A DNA stretch of 64,000 nt from Capitulum mitella (Eukaryota; Arthropoda; Thecostraca; Pollicipedomorpha; Pollicipedidae): NCBI GenBank assembly GCA_030062745.1, contig CP099839.1:35497293-35561292 (forward strand), written 5' to 3'. The notes beneath the pieces were generated by a model that ran no database searches, was not told the DNA's origin, and saw only the letters and a list, made by a program, of their open reading frames with translations. The position numbers were made by a program, and so were the translations under genes. Below, one piece after another: positions 1 to 11,864 of this stretch (position 1 is its first letter; each line of letters opens with the position of its first letter).

Positions 1-759
1 TGACGTAGAAAGGTGCCCTCTACTTGTGTACCAAGTTTCAGCTTGATATCAGGTCGGGTCACGGAGCTATGACCTAAAATGTCAGTGCGCGTACCCTATA
101 TCGTAAAAGCCAAAAAATGAATTTTTTGGAATAGAGTGAATTCAGTCGATTAAAAACGTTTACAGATAATATTGAATGCACACGACATCATTCCAGGTGA
201 CCCCAAGGTCACTGGAGGTCATTTAAGGTAAGGTCCAAGTTGATCTGAAGAACGTGTGACCATGACAGTCCCCTTTTTATGTCCCTGGCACCGCCTATGC
301 TAACATTATACAAACATTGTAATGCGATTTGTACTTCTTTAGATAACATGCTGGAAGCTAAAAAGTGTTTTGGCCTCTTTTGTTCATTCCGTTATTGAAA
401 ATTAATCCCCTATTTTTGAAACCCTGTGAACGCCCATAATTTTTTCAAAATTTCAAATTTTCATACCCCCGGAAAAAACCCCCTCCCTATATTCTCTTTA
501 ATATAAATTTTATAAAAAAAAAACAAAAAAAAAAAAAAAAATAAAAAAAAAAAAAAAAAATTTCCTTTTTTTTTTTTTTTTTTTTTTTATTTAAAAATTA
601 AAAAAAATATTTTTTAAAAATAATTAAAATAAAATTCAGCAAATCGATTGCTGTTTGTTGCGATGAAATCGGATAAGTAGTTCTCGAGATCTAGGGGGGC
701 CGAATCCCCCCCCTGCCGGGAATCGGCCATACCGTCTAGCCCTCCGGGAATAGGGTTAA
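1..759 (+). mobile_element. TTAA-2 family element, 3' part (cut by window edge)
   Basis: This stretch matches the right-hand part of the complete element at 15674-16904, including the AGGTCA-rich segment, the poly-A/T middle and the shared end that reads CCGGGAATAGGG followed by TTAA at 756-759. The left end lies outside the window. The A/T homopolymers at 520-620 are longer than in the other copies. It has no reading frame of note, so it is probably a non-autonomous DNA transposon with piggyBac-like TTAA insertion preference. The family assignment rests on the ends and target site, not on a transposase. Confidence 0.7.
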
Positions 760-920
760 ACCAAACTCAAAGTACAGGGCGACAAACCATAAGATCTCCG
801 GCTTGACGCCATAAATGCCGTATTACGTGCAGAAAAGTCCTGGTGATGATCGCGAAAAGGATCGCGCTGATGCGAAGGACCACCTGGGCTTGAGTTCTAC
901 GGTCTGTTCTTCTCCGGCAG

Positions 921-1117
921 GTGAGCTCCGACTGTCCGGCCAGCCAGGCGTGCTACAGCTACACCTGCACCAACCCCTGTCTCAGCGAGGCCGGCGGCAA
1001 CGTCTGCGGCACGAACGCTCTCTGCAACTCCAAAGACCACAAGGCGGTCTGCTACTGTCCGCAGGAGTATACCGGCGACCCACTGACCGAGTGCCGGCTC
1101 AAACCGCTGGCCAGATC
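921..1117 (+). CDS. Dumpy-like EGF-domain exon (partial gene)
   Basis: This is a single exon between a CAG acceptor (918-920) and a GTGAGT donor starting at 1118. Its translation opens with a DCPxxxAC...C segment followed by a complete six-cysteine EGF domain (cysteines in TNPC, NVC, ALC, AVC, YC and TEC) that ends in YTGDPLTEC. The paired DCPxxxACxxxxCxxPC plus EGF arrangement with GDP before the last cysteine is typical of the large arthropod extracellular matrix protein dumpy and its relatives. Such proteins anchor epidermis and muscle to cuticle. No neighbouring exon of the same gene was found in the window, so the rest may lie to the left or across a long intron, or the exon may be a relic. 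The frame is open across the whole exon. Confidence 0.6.
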
Positions 1118-2241
1118 GTGAGTCCCGTCCCATCAGCCCCGCCCGACGTGCCGCGAACCGGCCCCACGCCCCACGCAGCCACTGTCAGGAGGCAACGTTT
1201 GGTATCAAACGGCGGCCGTAACCGAATCGAGTGTCGTTCAATGCGTTATCAAAAAATGTTAGTGTAAGAAGTTACTACATAGTCCCCATAGTCACTGCAT
1301 TGGTTCATGTTCCTCACTCGTGATCGGGTGTTTATGCTGGGGCTAACGCGAGGGTACTGCGCATACGTGGCCAGCGTTTCAGTTTTGACGCGCGCTCTCC
1401 CCATCCAGGAACAACCGACGCTTCAAGCGTTTCCTGGACAGCCTACTGTCATTCGCGCTGAACCAGGAAGCCGAGGGATCAGACGCAGAATAAGACAGCG
1501 CGGCGTGCTCTGAGCGGCGACCAAGATGGCACCATGAGATGGCGCCATGAGTGCACGGTGGCTGACTCCTCGCGTGCCACTGGTGTGTGCGGACGGAAAC
1601 TCACTGAACAATCGTTTTTAACTCATCTCTCATACCGAGCGTAGAGTGGTTCTTCCAGGCCAGTTTAGCCGGTTGGCGTTGCAAGCTGTGCCGCCGCGTT
1701 CGCTGTACATATTTCGAGTAGGCTGAGAGCTCGGCCCGGAACGAGTGCTCAGCCGAAGGGCGATGCGTCAGGAAGCTAATGTGACCGTCAGCATTTTGTC
1801 ACAAAATGCTTCATAACTCATGATTCTTCACGGCGTTTCGTCAGTTGCGCTAGATAACAAACATGATATAAAGGAAATAAATGTCCGCGGACAGCCTCTT
1901 CTCCATGAAGCAAATTCCCAAGAACAGATAAAAACGGTAACTTCGTACAATTCTTTATGTACCGTTTACAAATCCAGCGCACACCAAAACCCATACATAA
2001 CAAAGGACTAGCCATTGCAAATGCAATCCTTTCAAAGAAAAGCAAAACCACTGGGATCAAACATCTAATCATGATTTCGGTCGCCATACACTATACAAGT
2101 TGTTTTCAGTCACCGAACAGCGCATACCAACAACACTGGCCCATCACATTTGACACGGAAACACCAGCTGGTCACAGCGCTCACTTTCCAGCATGAATAC
2201 GAGAAGCACGAACAATACGCCTCTGAGGTCTCTGCTCAACG
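1118..2241. other. Non-coding spacer or intron
   Basis: I see no exon with matched splice sites or recognisable protein here. The segment lies between the EGF exon donor and the stop codon of the minus-strand CRCP gene. The part nearest 2241 should hold the CRCP 3' untranslated region. Confidence 0.4.
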
Positions 2242-5200
2242 TCACGTTCCGTCTCCCTCTTGAGCGGACTCCGGGGGGCCGGGCAGCAGCGACTGGACCA
2301 ACTCCAAGATCTGTTGCACCTCTTCGTCCTTCAGACGTTCCTCCGATTCGTCGATAATCTGTCGAACACGTTTTGCGTTTGATCATAATCTTGTAATCAC
2401 AAGCATGCGCTAATCAGCGGCAATACGCTGCCAGTGTTGCATTGTTTCGCCACGCAGCAATGGAGGTGAAAATTGCTCTAGGGATGTCCGATGAATAAGT
2501 GAAAGCTCCCACGAGTCCGAACTCCCGAATGCCCTCTGCTTCCGAAAAGATTCACATAATGAAGTGACAGAGTTCTTTTGAGGCCCTGGGGCCCCAGAAC
2601 ACTGCACATCTTTCGGCTGGGATGGCCGGCAAGGTCACTGCAGTATCCCTTGAAAGTCCGATATAAAATCAAAGAAACAGGACACGCGAACAAGGCGAGG
2701 CGTAGTTTTTCGCGCAAGAGACGAATCTGCGTCAGTGAAAAAGAAGACTAGCTTCAATTACGCGGTAAGCCATAGTGGTGTATCACCATTCAGTTTATCA
2801 CCAGCCAGAACCCTCTTTAATAGCAGCCCTCTGTCAGAGATATCAGAGGAGATTCCCATCATCTCATCAAGCGAACAAAATGTATAGATTCGCTTCCATC
2901 CTAACTCTTCCAATACGGCAGTGACCGACTTTTCGTTTTCAAGCTCATCCGATAGAACTGCAGACGCTGATAACAAATATACCATTCAAATTGCTGTACG
3001 ACGTTTAGTTCAGGAGACATTCGCGCCCGAAGGTACAGTGGCCTTGAAACGCGCCTGAGGCTATGTGACGTCACGAAACCCCAGGCGCCGGCGAGATGCA
3101 TCGGCGACCGGCCGTTTCGCACCGCATTTCGGTGTTTTGTCGCCGTCTGCTCAATGTGACGTTTCGCGCGGTCCCAATCCAATGGTTGCTCGGTGATGTA
3201 TTGTTTCCGGCGGTTTGGGACAGTGCGGCGACCTCAGGCGTTTCACACCTGGACGGCAGTCGCCCCCCGCAGTCTGGCCGCTGACGGCGCGTAGGCACGC
3301 GTGGCGGAACGTGGCAAGTGCTGGGACACAGCGCCTCTGATTAAACCCTCAAAGTTCACTGATTTTCACATCACTTAAGGCAAATTCCTGTTCCGCAATA
3401 GTACCGACGGTCCTCAATCCGCAACGGCGTCGGGAGGTTGAGACGAACAATCGCAGGCTGTTTGTGCAGGGCAGTACTTAAATCTTATTAAAGCCTCTTG
3501 TATGATTGTTTTGCCATTTATGGTAGCGAATTCGGGATCACAGGGAAAAAGTTATTCTGAATTTCCAGTTTCTTCACACATCGCAATGGGTATTTTACCG
3601 TGAAGGTCGTTTTTAATGTGACCACTTGACCCAATTTACCCTCCGTTTGCAAAACTCCGGATATGTGACTATGACCAGGGTCCTCAGAAAGTACTGCGAG
3701 ACTCTTATTAGTCAGTGCTTCATCACGGGAAGCCAAAACAGTGCAAAAGCCCGGGCAAGGGCAAGGTAACATGTCCAGCACGTGCGACTGAGTATCGTGA
3801 CTGCTGAATCATGTAAATCCAGACTTAACCCTGATCAGCTTTCTGGTTTTCGCCGCCTTCACCATTCCAGGAATGGGGGGTGACCTCCACGCGTTTTCAC
3901 ACCTGACATACTAAACGAAAAAAAAACAGCAGATAGCCCTGACTGCTCTCTACAACCTTTACACATGTTATTTTAAGGCAGCTTTTACGGTTGATCTGTC
4001 AGGTTCGGTCAAACGAGGTAAAATTCAATTTTACGTAATTTGCACGTTTTTTAGGCATCCACAAGGCAACGCTTTACAAGGTCCGCATAGACCATAATGC
4101 TGTTCAAATTGTCAGAGAAGGTCACATGGGGTCATACAAGGTCATATCGACCTTGACTTCGAACGGCCTTGAATCGGCCTTGCGCTGTGCCGCAGTAGTT
4201 TCGTTGCACGGTTAAAGACCAAACTCCATCACTTGAGACGAAGCCGAAGTTTGACTGGCATGGCCTTGACCTTGAATGACATCGTACCCGCTACAGACAT
4301 TAACCATGTTTCCAGAGAACCATACAATGCATCTAAACACGTTCTGAAAGAAGCGTCGCAGCAGACCAATTTTCACGGAATGCGATGCGAGGTGACGTTG
4401 ACCTTTGATGATCTGCGTTTTGCAATAGGCGTAAAAGGGTACCCATAGCTGGGAGGTAACTCTAGAACCACTACCAAACAGTAAGCTGATCTGGAACCAC
4501 CTCGAAAACACTATTATGATCGGCAGGGGAGACTGGGGCTAGTTGCCACATAGGGTAGTTGTCACAAAACCTACATTTTTGCCATTAGAAGTACGAAAAA
4601 TACAAAACATACATCAAGTAGGAACTTTTGTTTACTCAGTCCGCCATGTTACTGGTGTCCATCCGCGCGGCGGAGGTGGATCAGGAAGGCAAGTATTACA
4701 TTTCTGAGTGCGATTTCATGGATTTTCATATGTGATCTCATCCCCCTGCTGTTCATGTCCGTTGCTTTTGTTATGACATTGATGTTTTATCAGACACAGT
4801 GAAGGATGCTTCTTACGTGGTGATCAACCCAGGCAGCATGATTCGCAACGTGCGAGAACAGGAAGCACACGGTCCGAAAAATGCCGGTGGGGTAGGTCAT
4901 CACGACTGGTCGTGGGGCTTGTTGTCAAAGTGCGACAACTAGCCCCAATAGTAACTTACGTAGAAGAGCTGCCAGTTTTGAGCCCGCAGATCCACAAGGT
5001 GGGGCCAAAAAGCTTCACTGGACTTTCTGGGGTCTTTGCTAGCCAGTGAGTAGGCTTCTGCGGCATGTTTGTGGACTTTCGGAAGTCACAGAATATTAAA
5101 ATTGGACGAAGTTTGTGAAAAATGCAGCGCCTGACTTTCGGTGATGACTTCAGCGCTGCATGAAAGCCTTACGCAATCAAATGGAACCATATGCATCTAA

Positions 5201-8200
5201 TACTTTGGCTTTAAAACCAAATTAACTTTTTTCTTACCTGAGGGCTTTTGTGGGCTTTTTCTCTCAGATTTTCCTGCGAGCCGTAAGTGTGCTTTCAAAG
5301 AAGGGGTGCAGGGCAGGACGGGCTTTTGTAATCCAAAAAAGCGACAGCTCAATTGCATAGTAAGACTCAGTCGCAGCTTTGTCTGCATCCCCCAAGAATG
5401 GAGAATGCTTATTAAAATTAAAAGGTCCGCTCCACTGCTGTCACAATAGGAACAACTTTGGGCAAAAACAGGCACAACGCTTTCGCCAAAAAAGCAGCAA
5501 AAAATGGCACTTGCCGTAACTCTGTAACTCAGTCTGCAAACCTTAAGGAATGACACCATGCCTACCTCAGTTGTTGGACCTTACTTGGGTATTTCTTTTT
5601 TTAATGACTCGGCGAGGATATTCCGTCAGCTATGCCAAGGTCTCCGGCGCTGTTGTTTCCCGTCTTTTCGAAATCCCGGGAAAATGCTTGGGATGACGGG
5701 GAGGGGGGGGGGGCAAGGAAGGGGAGAACTGACCTTGGCATAGCTGGCGGAACATCTTATCCACATCTTTTCAAAAAACAAAAATAAATACATAAATAAA
5801 TCGATCCCAAGTCATCTCGGTCAATGAGGCATTCCATCATTTCTAGAGGCTTGCAGACAGAGAGGTTTGTACGACAAATGCTATTTTTGCTGTTCCTTGA
5901 CAAAAAGTTGTGCGCTTTCCTTGTAAGGTACAGGTTAAAACTATTATTTCAAATGTTAAAAATGATTCGAACCAGGCTGAGGTCAACCAACAGGGATGAC
6001 CATTTACGCCATTTACGCCAACGGGCCAATATAGAATGGTCAAGCACTAATCTCTAATAAACAAATGAACTGGCTTGTTAACGTCCTTATTCTTTTCTAT
6101 TCACCCTATTTAGGCTTTAATCCTATTTCTTTTGAACAATCATATTGGATACATATAGTTTTCCATACTCCGTAGCACGTGGCAACTAACCCCGGTATGT
6201 GTGGCAACTTACTCATGCACGGGGCAAATCGTCACACAAAAGTTCCCCCTCCTTATGCCTTTATATCGGGATGGCCATTGAAGTTAGGCACAATTCAATT
6301 TTTCCCAAATACACAAATGTCCATGTTACATACGGAAGCAAAAAACGACTTGGTATCATGGATTGTAGGTGTGTACAAATTTTATTATCAAACAGTGAGA
6401 CAACTAGCCCCGGTCTCCCATACGGTTCAGATTTCCGACTTTTGTGATCTGCAGACCCTTGAGAACGAAGCCACAGCTCAATGACCTAACACGAGATCTA
6501 CTTGAAGGTTTCAGGACACGTGTAAAGAGGTTCAAAACTCAGGTAGCCAAAATTCCAGCCCATTCGGTCCAACGGTTCAGCATCCATCCCGGAAAAACGA
6601 GTGGGGGTTTGCAACAACCCACTTATATAATAAAGCGCTAATATAGCGTTTGCACTCCGAACTAACTGGGGGATGATTTTACGCTGGTTAACGGTATACA
6701 AGATAACTGGTCTCCCCATGGATGTGGCAATTTGGCCAGTACGTAGCATATTTAGTTTGGGCTCCCGGACTATGGAACTATGAAACGTTAAATTCTTACA
6801 AGGTGCATCCCTCAACCCCCTTCTAGAGCCGCCGCTTGATGCACTGGGATCGTGTATTTATGCCGACGTGTCCGAAAGTGCATTAAGAACCGTCACCAAG
6901 TTTCACGGCTTTACTTCGAACGGTTCGTGAACTGCAGGTAAAGAATTCGGGGAGATTTTTTCGGCCGTGTTAAGAGTCATAACCTGGCCGGACAGGCCGG
7001 CCGCTGGGGTTCCGTGACGCCACAATCAATCACGAACCGTTTCAGCCGAGCGCCACTTTGAGGACTTTGAGGAGAACAGAACAATTTTTATTACGATTTT
7101 TGCAGTGCTGGCAACGAATCTGGAACCAAGGGGTCGAAATTGACTAAATAAGACGAAAAAAAAAAACAGGAAAACGTTTTCGGAGGTAACGACTCCATTG
7201 CATTATAGTTCTCAGCAGCACCTCCACGCACAACGAAAACAACATCAGAAGTTGTGCCCGTCAACCATCAAAAATCATGACGGATGAATCCGATGAAATA
7301 AAAATTTACATCGCTGGGATCAAATATACGAGAAACTATATAGACAAGCAATACAGATGTACAATATAACACACAACAAATGACGCACGAGAAACACGAT
7401 GAAGCCTACGACTAACAAAACGATAATCTCCGATACACCCGACACCATGCCTAGGACACGTCCATATGAGATCGTATGAGGAACTACTACCACGATAGTG
7501 ATGTGAACTCCTGAACATCCAAGATCTCCATCATTAAAACCCGTGAAGACGGCCTCAGCCGGAAGGATAGAGAAACTACCTACATCAGATACCGCACGTC
7601 CAAACTCTACACATAGACATCTTCCTGATCTCCACTGTAATAGCGGTGCCAAACAGGTCGACGACAGGACTATAAATGAACGGCGATCCAACGGTCTCCT
7701 GATTCTAAAACACTAATGATGACTCCATTACGCGTTGAGTCCGATGTTCTTTGGCTAAGCCAACATATTAATATAATTACGTAAAGCATAAAAACTTGTC
7801 GGTACTAAAAAATTGAAAACTTCAGTCTTTGTCTTCGACACTTGAAACCAACTGATCACCACGCGATACTGCCTACCTCACCCCAGAAAAGCTGCCTAAC
7901 AAACTTACCAACTGTATCTCCACCTCTGACGTCGGCCTTGTGTTAAGCAGCTGCAGCGTTTCTGACCTGGTCAGCTTGAATTTTACCATTGCTCGAAGGA
8001 ACTCTTTGACGCAGCTCTCTGACTGGTATTTGCAAGGAGTTCCCTCGAGGAATTTTAAGGTCTGAAACACCATAAGACTATGGAGGGAAAACAAAATCGA
8101 ATATATTATCACCTAAATGCAATGGCAACAGTCTTTCCTTATATGGCAAATATTGAAAAAAGACTCAAACTAGGAATTTAAGCAAGGAAAACATGAACCA

Positions 8201-8509
8201 TGCTTCACAACCGTTTGATTACTTCAGCGTAATACAACTATCCTATCTGCCTAGAAAAAATAACGCCATTCTCATCCAAACAAGCCGTTCATCATTGTTT
8301 TAGTTTTATATTTTCATCGATAATGATCGTGAATCGCTATGAACCAAGAACTAGCCAGCATCGAGTGAGTTGCGCAGCCTACCTGATACGTTATTGTCGC
8401 AAGGTTTTTCTGTTGATTCTTCTTCTTTTTGTTCGACGATTCCTTCTTAACATCCTGCAGCAGTTCATAAACCTCATGGTTGCACAGAACGGCGCTGTTT
8501 GCATCCAGG
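2242..8509 (-). CDS. CRCP: RNA polymerase III subunit RPC9 (CRCP), exons 2-4
   Basis: RPC9 pairs with RPC8 to form the stalk of RNA polymerase III in the nucleus; the vertebrate orthologue is also called CGRP-receptor component protein. Three minus-strand exons join in frame: 8383-8509, 7909-8061 and 2242-2358 with TGA at 2242-2244. They have canonical AG/GT borders and phases 2-0-0. The protein shows the family core in order: LDANSAVLCNHEVYELL, NLATITYQ, a TLKFLEGTPCKYQS block, LTRSETLQLLNTRP, SEVEIQL, and a final IIDESEERL helix with acidic tail. About 131 residues are covered against roughly 148 in human. The first exon should encode only a few residues ending in phase 2, and I could not locate it upstream of 8510. 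The 5.5 kb last intron contains a transposon (4527-6419). Confidence 0.88.
2359..4526. other. CRCP intron 3, left part
   Basis: No coding exon was recognised. A CpG-dense patch lies at about 3010-3310. An AGGTCA-rich patch at about 4010-4270 resembles the segments found in the TTAA-site transposons but has no clear ends. Confidence 0.4.
4527..6419. mobile_element. Non-autonomous DNA transposon with GGGGCTAGTTG inverted ends
   Basis: The left end reads GGGAGACTGGGGCTAGTTG and the reverse complement of the right end reads GGGAGACCGGGGCTAGTTG, giving 18 of 19 matching terminal positions. Shorter internal copies of the motif occur at about 4913-4948 and 6178-6215. No target-site duplication is clear. 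Short frames near 4640-4950 do not form a recognisable transposase. The element sits in the last intron of CRCP. Its superfamily is unknown to me. Confidence 0.65.
6420..7908. other. CRCP intron 3, right part
   Basis: I see no exon or clear repeat structure. The ORF-like stretches at 7320-7691 on the minus strand have no recognisable motif and no splice support. Confidence 0.35.
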
Positions 8510-8660
8510 CTGGAACAAAATATAAATTGATCATGGTTATGTCAGCACCAGGAAGCAGGGAGGCATCTTGCAAACGTTACAAATACGATAACAGTAACAG
8601 TGAACTGAAATATTACGTCCATAAGAAACAGCTCTCATACTTCACAGGAATTTACATATG

Positions 8661-8663
<3 letters not shown>

Positions 8664-8702
<39 letters not shown>
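8664..8702. repeat. (TA)n microsatellite
   Basis: About 20 perfect TA units are followed by degenerate ATATC/ATCAT sequence to about 8730. It lies upstream of CRCP exon 2, probably in its first intron. Confidence 0.9.
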
Positions 8703-8710
<8 letters not shown>

Positions 8711-8730
8711 TCATATGTATCATATCATAC

Positions 8731-10095
8731 ATAAGAGAACAGAACAACACCATAAGAAATGGCTCTCATACTTGAAAGCAATCTATATAAGAACAGATAA
8801 ACACAGAACCTAAAAATACTTCTGTGGAGAATCTTCCGATAGGTAAAAGGCGCAAATGACCGCGCAGGTTTAATTCAGCGATGGACCGCGATTTGAGCTC
8901 TAACATCCAGATCTGCACATGTGTTGCGAAGACAACATACGGTACACCGACACTCAAGGTAGACTGAAACCTAAGATTCCAGGAGACCCCATGGGCGATA
9001 TCTTCGAACTTCTCTTTATCTTTTACTGATTAGTTTCTTACACTAGGTCACAGACACTGGGGAGCGACCCTGCGATGGAAACCAGTATCGACAATTCCCA
9101 CGCTTGAGAAAGGAGGCGATGACATCAGAAAAGTATCAATCTACCCGGCACGTATCAATTCCAGGTAAGCTTCTCAAACCGGCCGTTCAGGATAAGCTAC
9201 CTGGGCACCTGACATTTTGACAATCGGTTTCAAGTGACTAATACAGATTCGGACCCGAGCACAGTTGCAGTTCATAGCAGTCTGGAAGTTCTCAAAACCT
9301 GGAGTGGTCATGGCCGTACTGCCGAAAAAGTTTTCCTGGATTTTTTCCAGGCTATCGATTCTGCTCTGAACATGCGTTTGTTTCACAAGTTTAAAAGGTG
9401 CCGCCGCTGTCGCCTGGTGCATAACAAGGACAACAGAGTTTGCTCTGTGACAGACAATGAGTGCCGAGTCCCAGAGGCGGCGCCTTTATCTCGTCAGAGA
9501 CCAAAAGGATCAGCCGAAAGAGAGGGGCAGAGCGGGCCTGGCGTTCAGTGGCACCGGACGATACAGGTCCTCCGACGCTGTCCGGTTTGGCGCCTTGGGC
9601 CTCCATATTTTGTCACAGCTGGATGGCGGCATCAGGGCCCGCACAATAACTCGGCTGCGTTATGAACATGATCCTAACGTAGCTAGCTTCAGCACACTCG
9701 AAGTGCGTTCACAGTAATAAAAAGGCGGGAACACGTGGAATGGCAACCTGTACAAGGCGCTCCATCTCACCGCGAAACGGAGGCATTAATACTGCTGTGC
9801 CGTTCGATGGTGAGATACACGACGACTCATGGTAACAACTGTAGGGTTTTACACACGGAAGCTCGCAGCCCCAGACCCAACTAGCCCAAGCAAGACACAC
9901 CTTGAAACACCAAACGAGTACGGTTTCTGAGTATGTGACACCAACCTAATGCGTGTCCCATAAAATTTGCCGCAAACTGTACTGCTTCTAATAGGTGCTC
10001 TGGAAGGCAGGAAAGCAGACAAGTCTAGCACCACCCGAAACCTGGCACAATTTTCTATAACATGAGCCCAAACCTGGCACGGAAAATCAGCTATA
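8731..10095. other. Non-coding stretch upstream of CRCP exon 2
   Basis: This is where the missing first CRCP exon or its first intron is most likely to lie. I could not find an ATG exon ending in phase 2 with a convincing donor. A plus-strand frame at 9457-9717 has no recognisable domain and no splice evidence. Confidence 0.3.
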
Positions 10096-10377
10096 ATGAC
10101 AACAAAATGGCTTGATGAGGAGCAGTTAAAACAATTACACGATTTTCAAAACACACAAAAAGAAGGCATGAACCTCACGCTCATTCACTTTCTGCTAGAG
10201 GGGACATCAAGGACCAGAGCAAAAGTTGAGGATTTAGCAAAGGAGCTGGAAGCATCACAAATTCTAATGACATCTGACTTGACCCCTTCAGGCCATTTTT
10301 TGGTCACTGCCAAAGCAAACATGCAGTTTGCCATCTCTGCTGCTATCATAGCACTTTTACAGCAGAAGTGCTTGTAA
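10096..10377 (+). CDS. Unidentified 93-codon ORF, uncertain
   Basis: An ATG-to-stop frame encodes a protein rich in Leu, Lys, Glu and Gln that looks helical (LDEEQLKQLHDF, KVEDLAKELEASQ) and ends in QQKCL. I do not recognise the family. The minus strand of the same stretch is also open for about 68 codons. It lies in an A/T-rich, CpG-poor part of the window. It could be a small gene, an exon or chance. Confidence 0.2.
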   Translation: MTTKWLDEEQLKQLHDFQNTQKEGMNLTLIHFLLEGTSRTRAKVEDLAKELEASQILMTSDLTPSGHFLVTAKANMQFAISAAIIALLQQKCL

Positions 10378-11519
10378 GCCATGCTTTGCAATGACTTTCA
10401 AACTGACCAACTATTATAATCAATGATTGCTTTTATTTCCAAGGTTAATGTCAGGTCAATGTGAGGTGAAATATCATTATCATTTTATATGATGTGGCTA
10501 ATGCCACAAGGCGAGTTTTATTACCACAAAATAATGTTCTGACCATCGAGAGCAGCACAAAAATAGTTGCCAGTGGTGATACTGGCACCAAAAATTACCT
10601 CAAGATCGATTTGAATACATTTAAATCTCACCTGATCTTGAATGGATCCCTGACCTTTCAAAGCCCAGTAAAGTGTCATATGCCAAACAGTCCTGCACAG
10701 AAACAACTTCCCATCTAATAAAATACTTAGGAATGAAGTCAAAATGCAATTCATGTACAGAAAATCAGCTAAAAGGCTTCAAGGATGATGTTATAGCTTG
10801 GTGGCCTGATGTTTGTGAAGCAAAACCCTGCCAAGTATACAAAAACAAAAACTTTGCTCAGCAAAAGAAGAGCATGGTATTTGAAAGAAGATAAGTATAT
10901 GAAAGGAAAGTGTGTGTATGCACCTAAGTATCTACAAACAAGCAAGCATAACACAAGTAAGGAAAGTAATTTAAACATGCATCTCTGAGAAACAAGCATC
11001 ACATCACGCAAATACCAACATGCATTCAATACAAACACATGAATGCAACATACACAAACAACACACAGCATGAACAGACACCAAATAAACCAAAGCAGAC
11101 CAAAACCAAACTATGTCAACCTGGTGATGATTTCATTTGAGAGATGCAGAAAATACAGAAAGTCAGCTTCTACAAGCTATAGGTTTGCAATGCTGCTCAT
11201 TTGGTAGTAGTCTCCAAAAAATCTCATAGGGGTGGCATCCATCCCCTTTCAGGCATGTGTCAATGATCAAAACAGTCTGTACAACAAAACTTCACAATCA
11301 CCAAAAAATTTCAGATGTTGTGCATTCAATAGCTTGGGAGGATGGCAACTAAATTACATTTTACTATACAATTAGTATACTACTATTTATGGTATATATC
11401 TGACAATACTATATACATACATTATTATATAGAAATACAAACAAATTATGTAACTAAATTACATACCACAAAACACCTTGATACAAGACACTATGGACCT
11501 TCAAGCAGTGATAACATAC

Positions 11520-11864
11520 CATTATAAGGGACTTATAATCAAATATAGGATACACTTTTGCATCTGAAGAGTTGCATGATAAAATATTATGAAGCTGCAA
11601 ATGTAATAATGCACTACACAGCCAAATCAGATGACAAATCTCAGGAATTTCTGTTAAGGTAAGCATTTCACAGTCACATCACAACACCTTCTTTCCAACA
11701 TATCAATCACAAGCACATACAAATTTTATTGATGAGAAGGCAAACCTGTGCATATATGTCACTGGGTTCACGATAAAGAACTTGCCAATCACCACAAAAT
11801 GATTGAATATACTTACATTTCCATCACCAATGCCAATATAACAAACTTCAGAAGAACACCACAC
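11520..11864 (-). CDS. Two candidate exons of an unidentified minus-strand gene
   Basis: Two short minus-strand frames have good splice borders. The first, 11817-11864, is 48 nt after TTTTCAG and before GTAAGT, and contains EVCYIGIGDGN. The second, 11520-11594, is 75 nt after TTGCAG and before GTATGT, and contains AKVYPIFDYKSL. Both are in phase 0, so they would join. A further minus-strand frame ending near 10521 contains GASITTGNYFCAALDG, which loosely resembles a WD repeat strand. I cannot name the protein, and no longer chain of exons was found, so this could be a small unrecognised gene or chance. Confidence 0.25.

Noticed and set aside
10521..10754. WD-repeat gene (considered a WDR4 homologue) on the minus strand
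   Set aside because: One WD-like strand and two small exons are not enough. The diagnostic downstream blocks of that family were not found between 8.5 and 10.5 kb.
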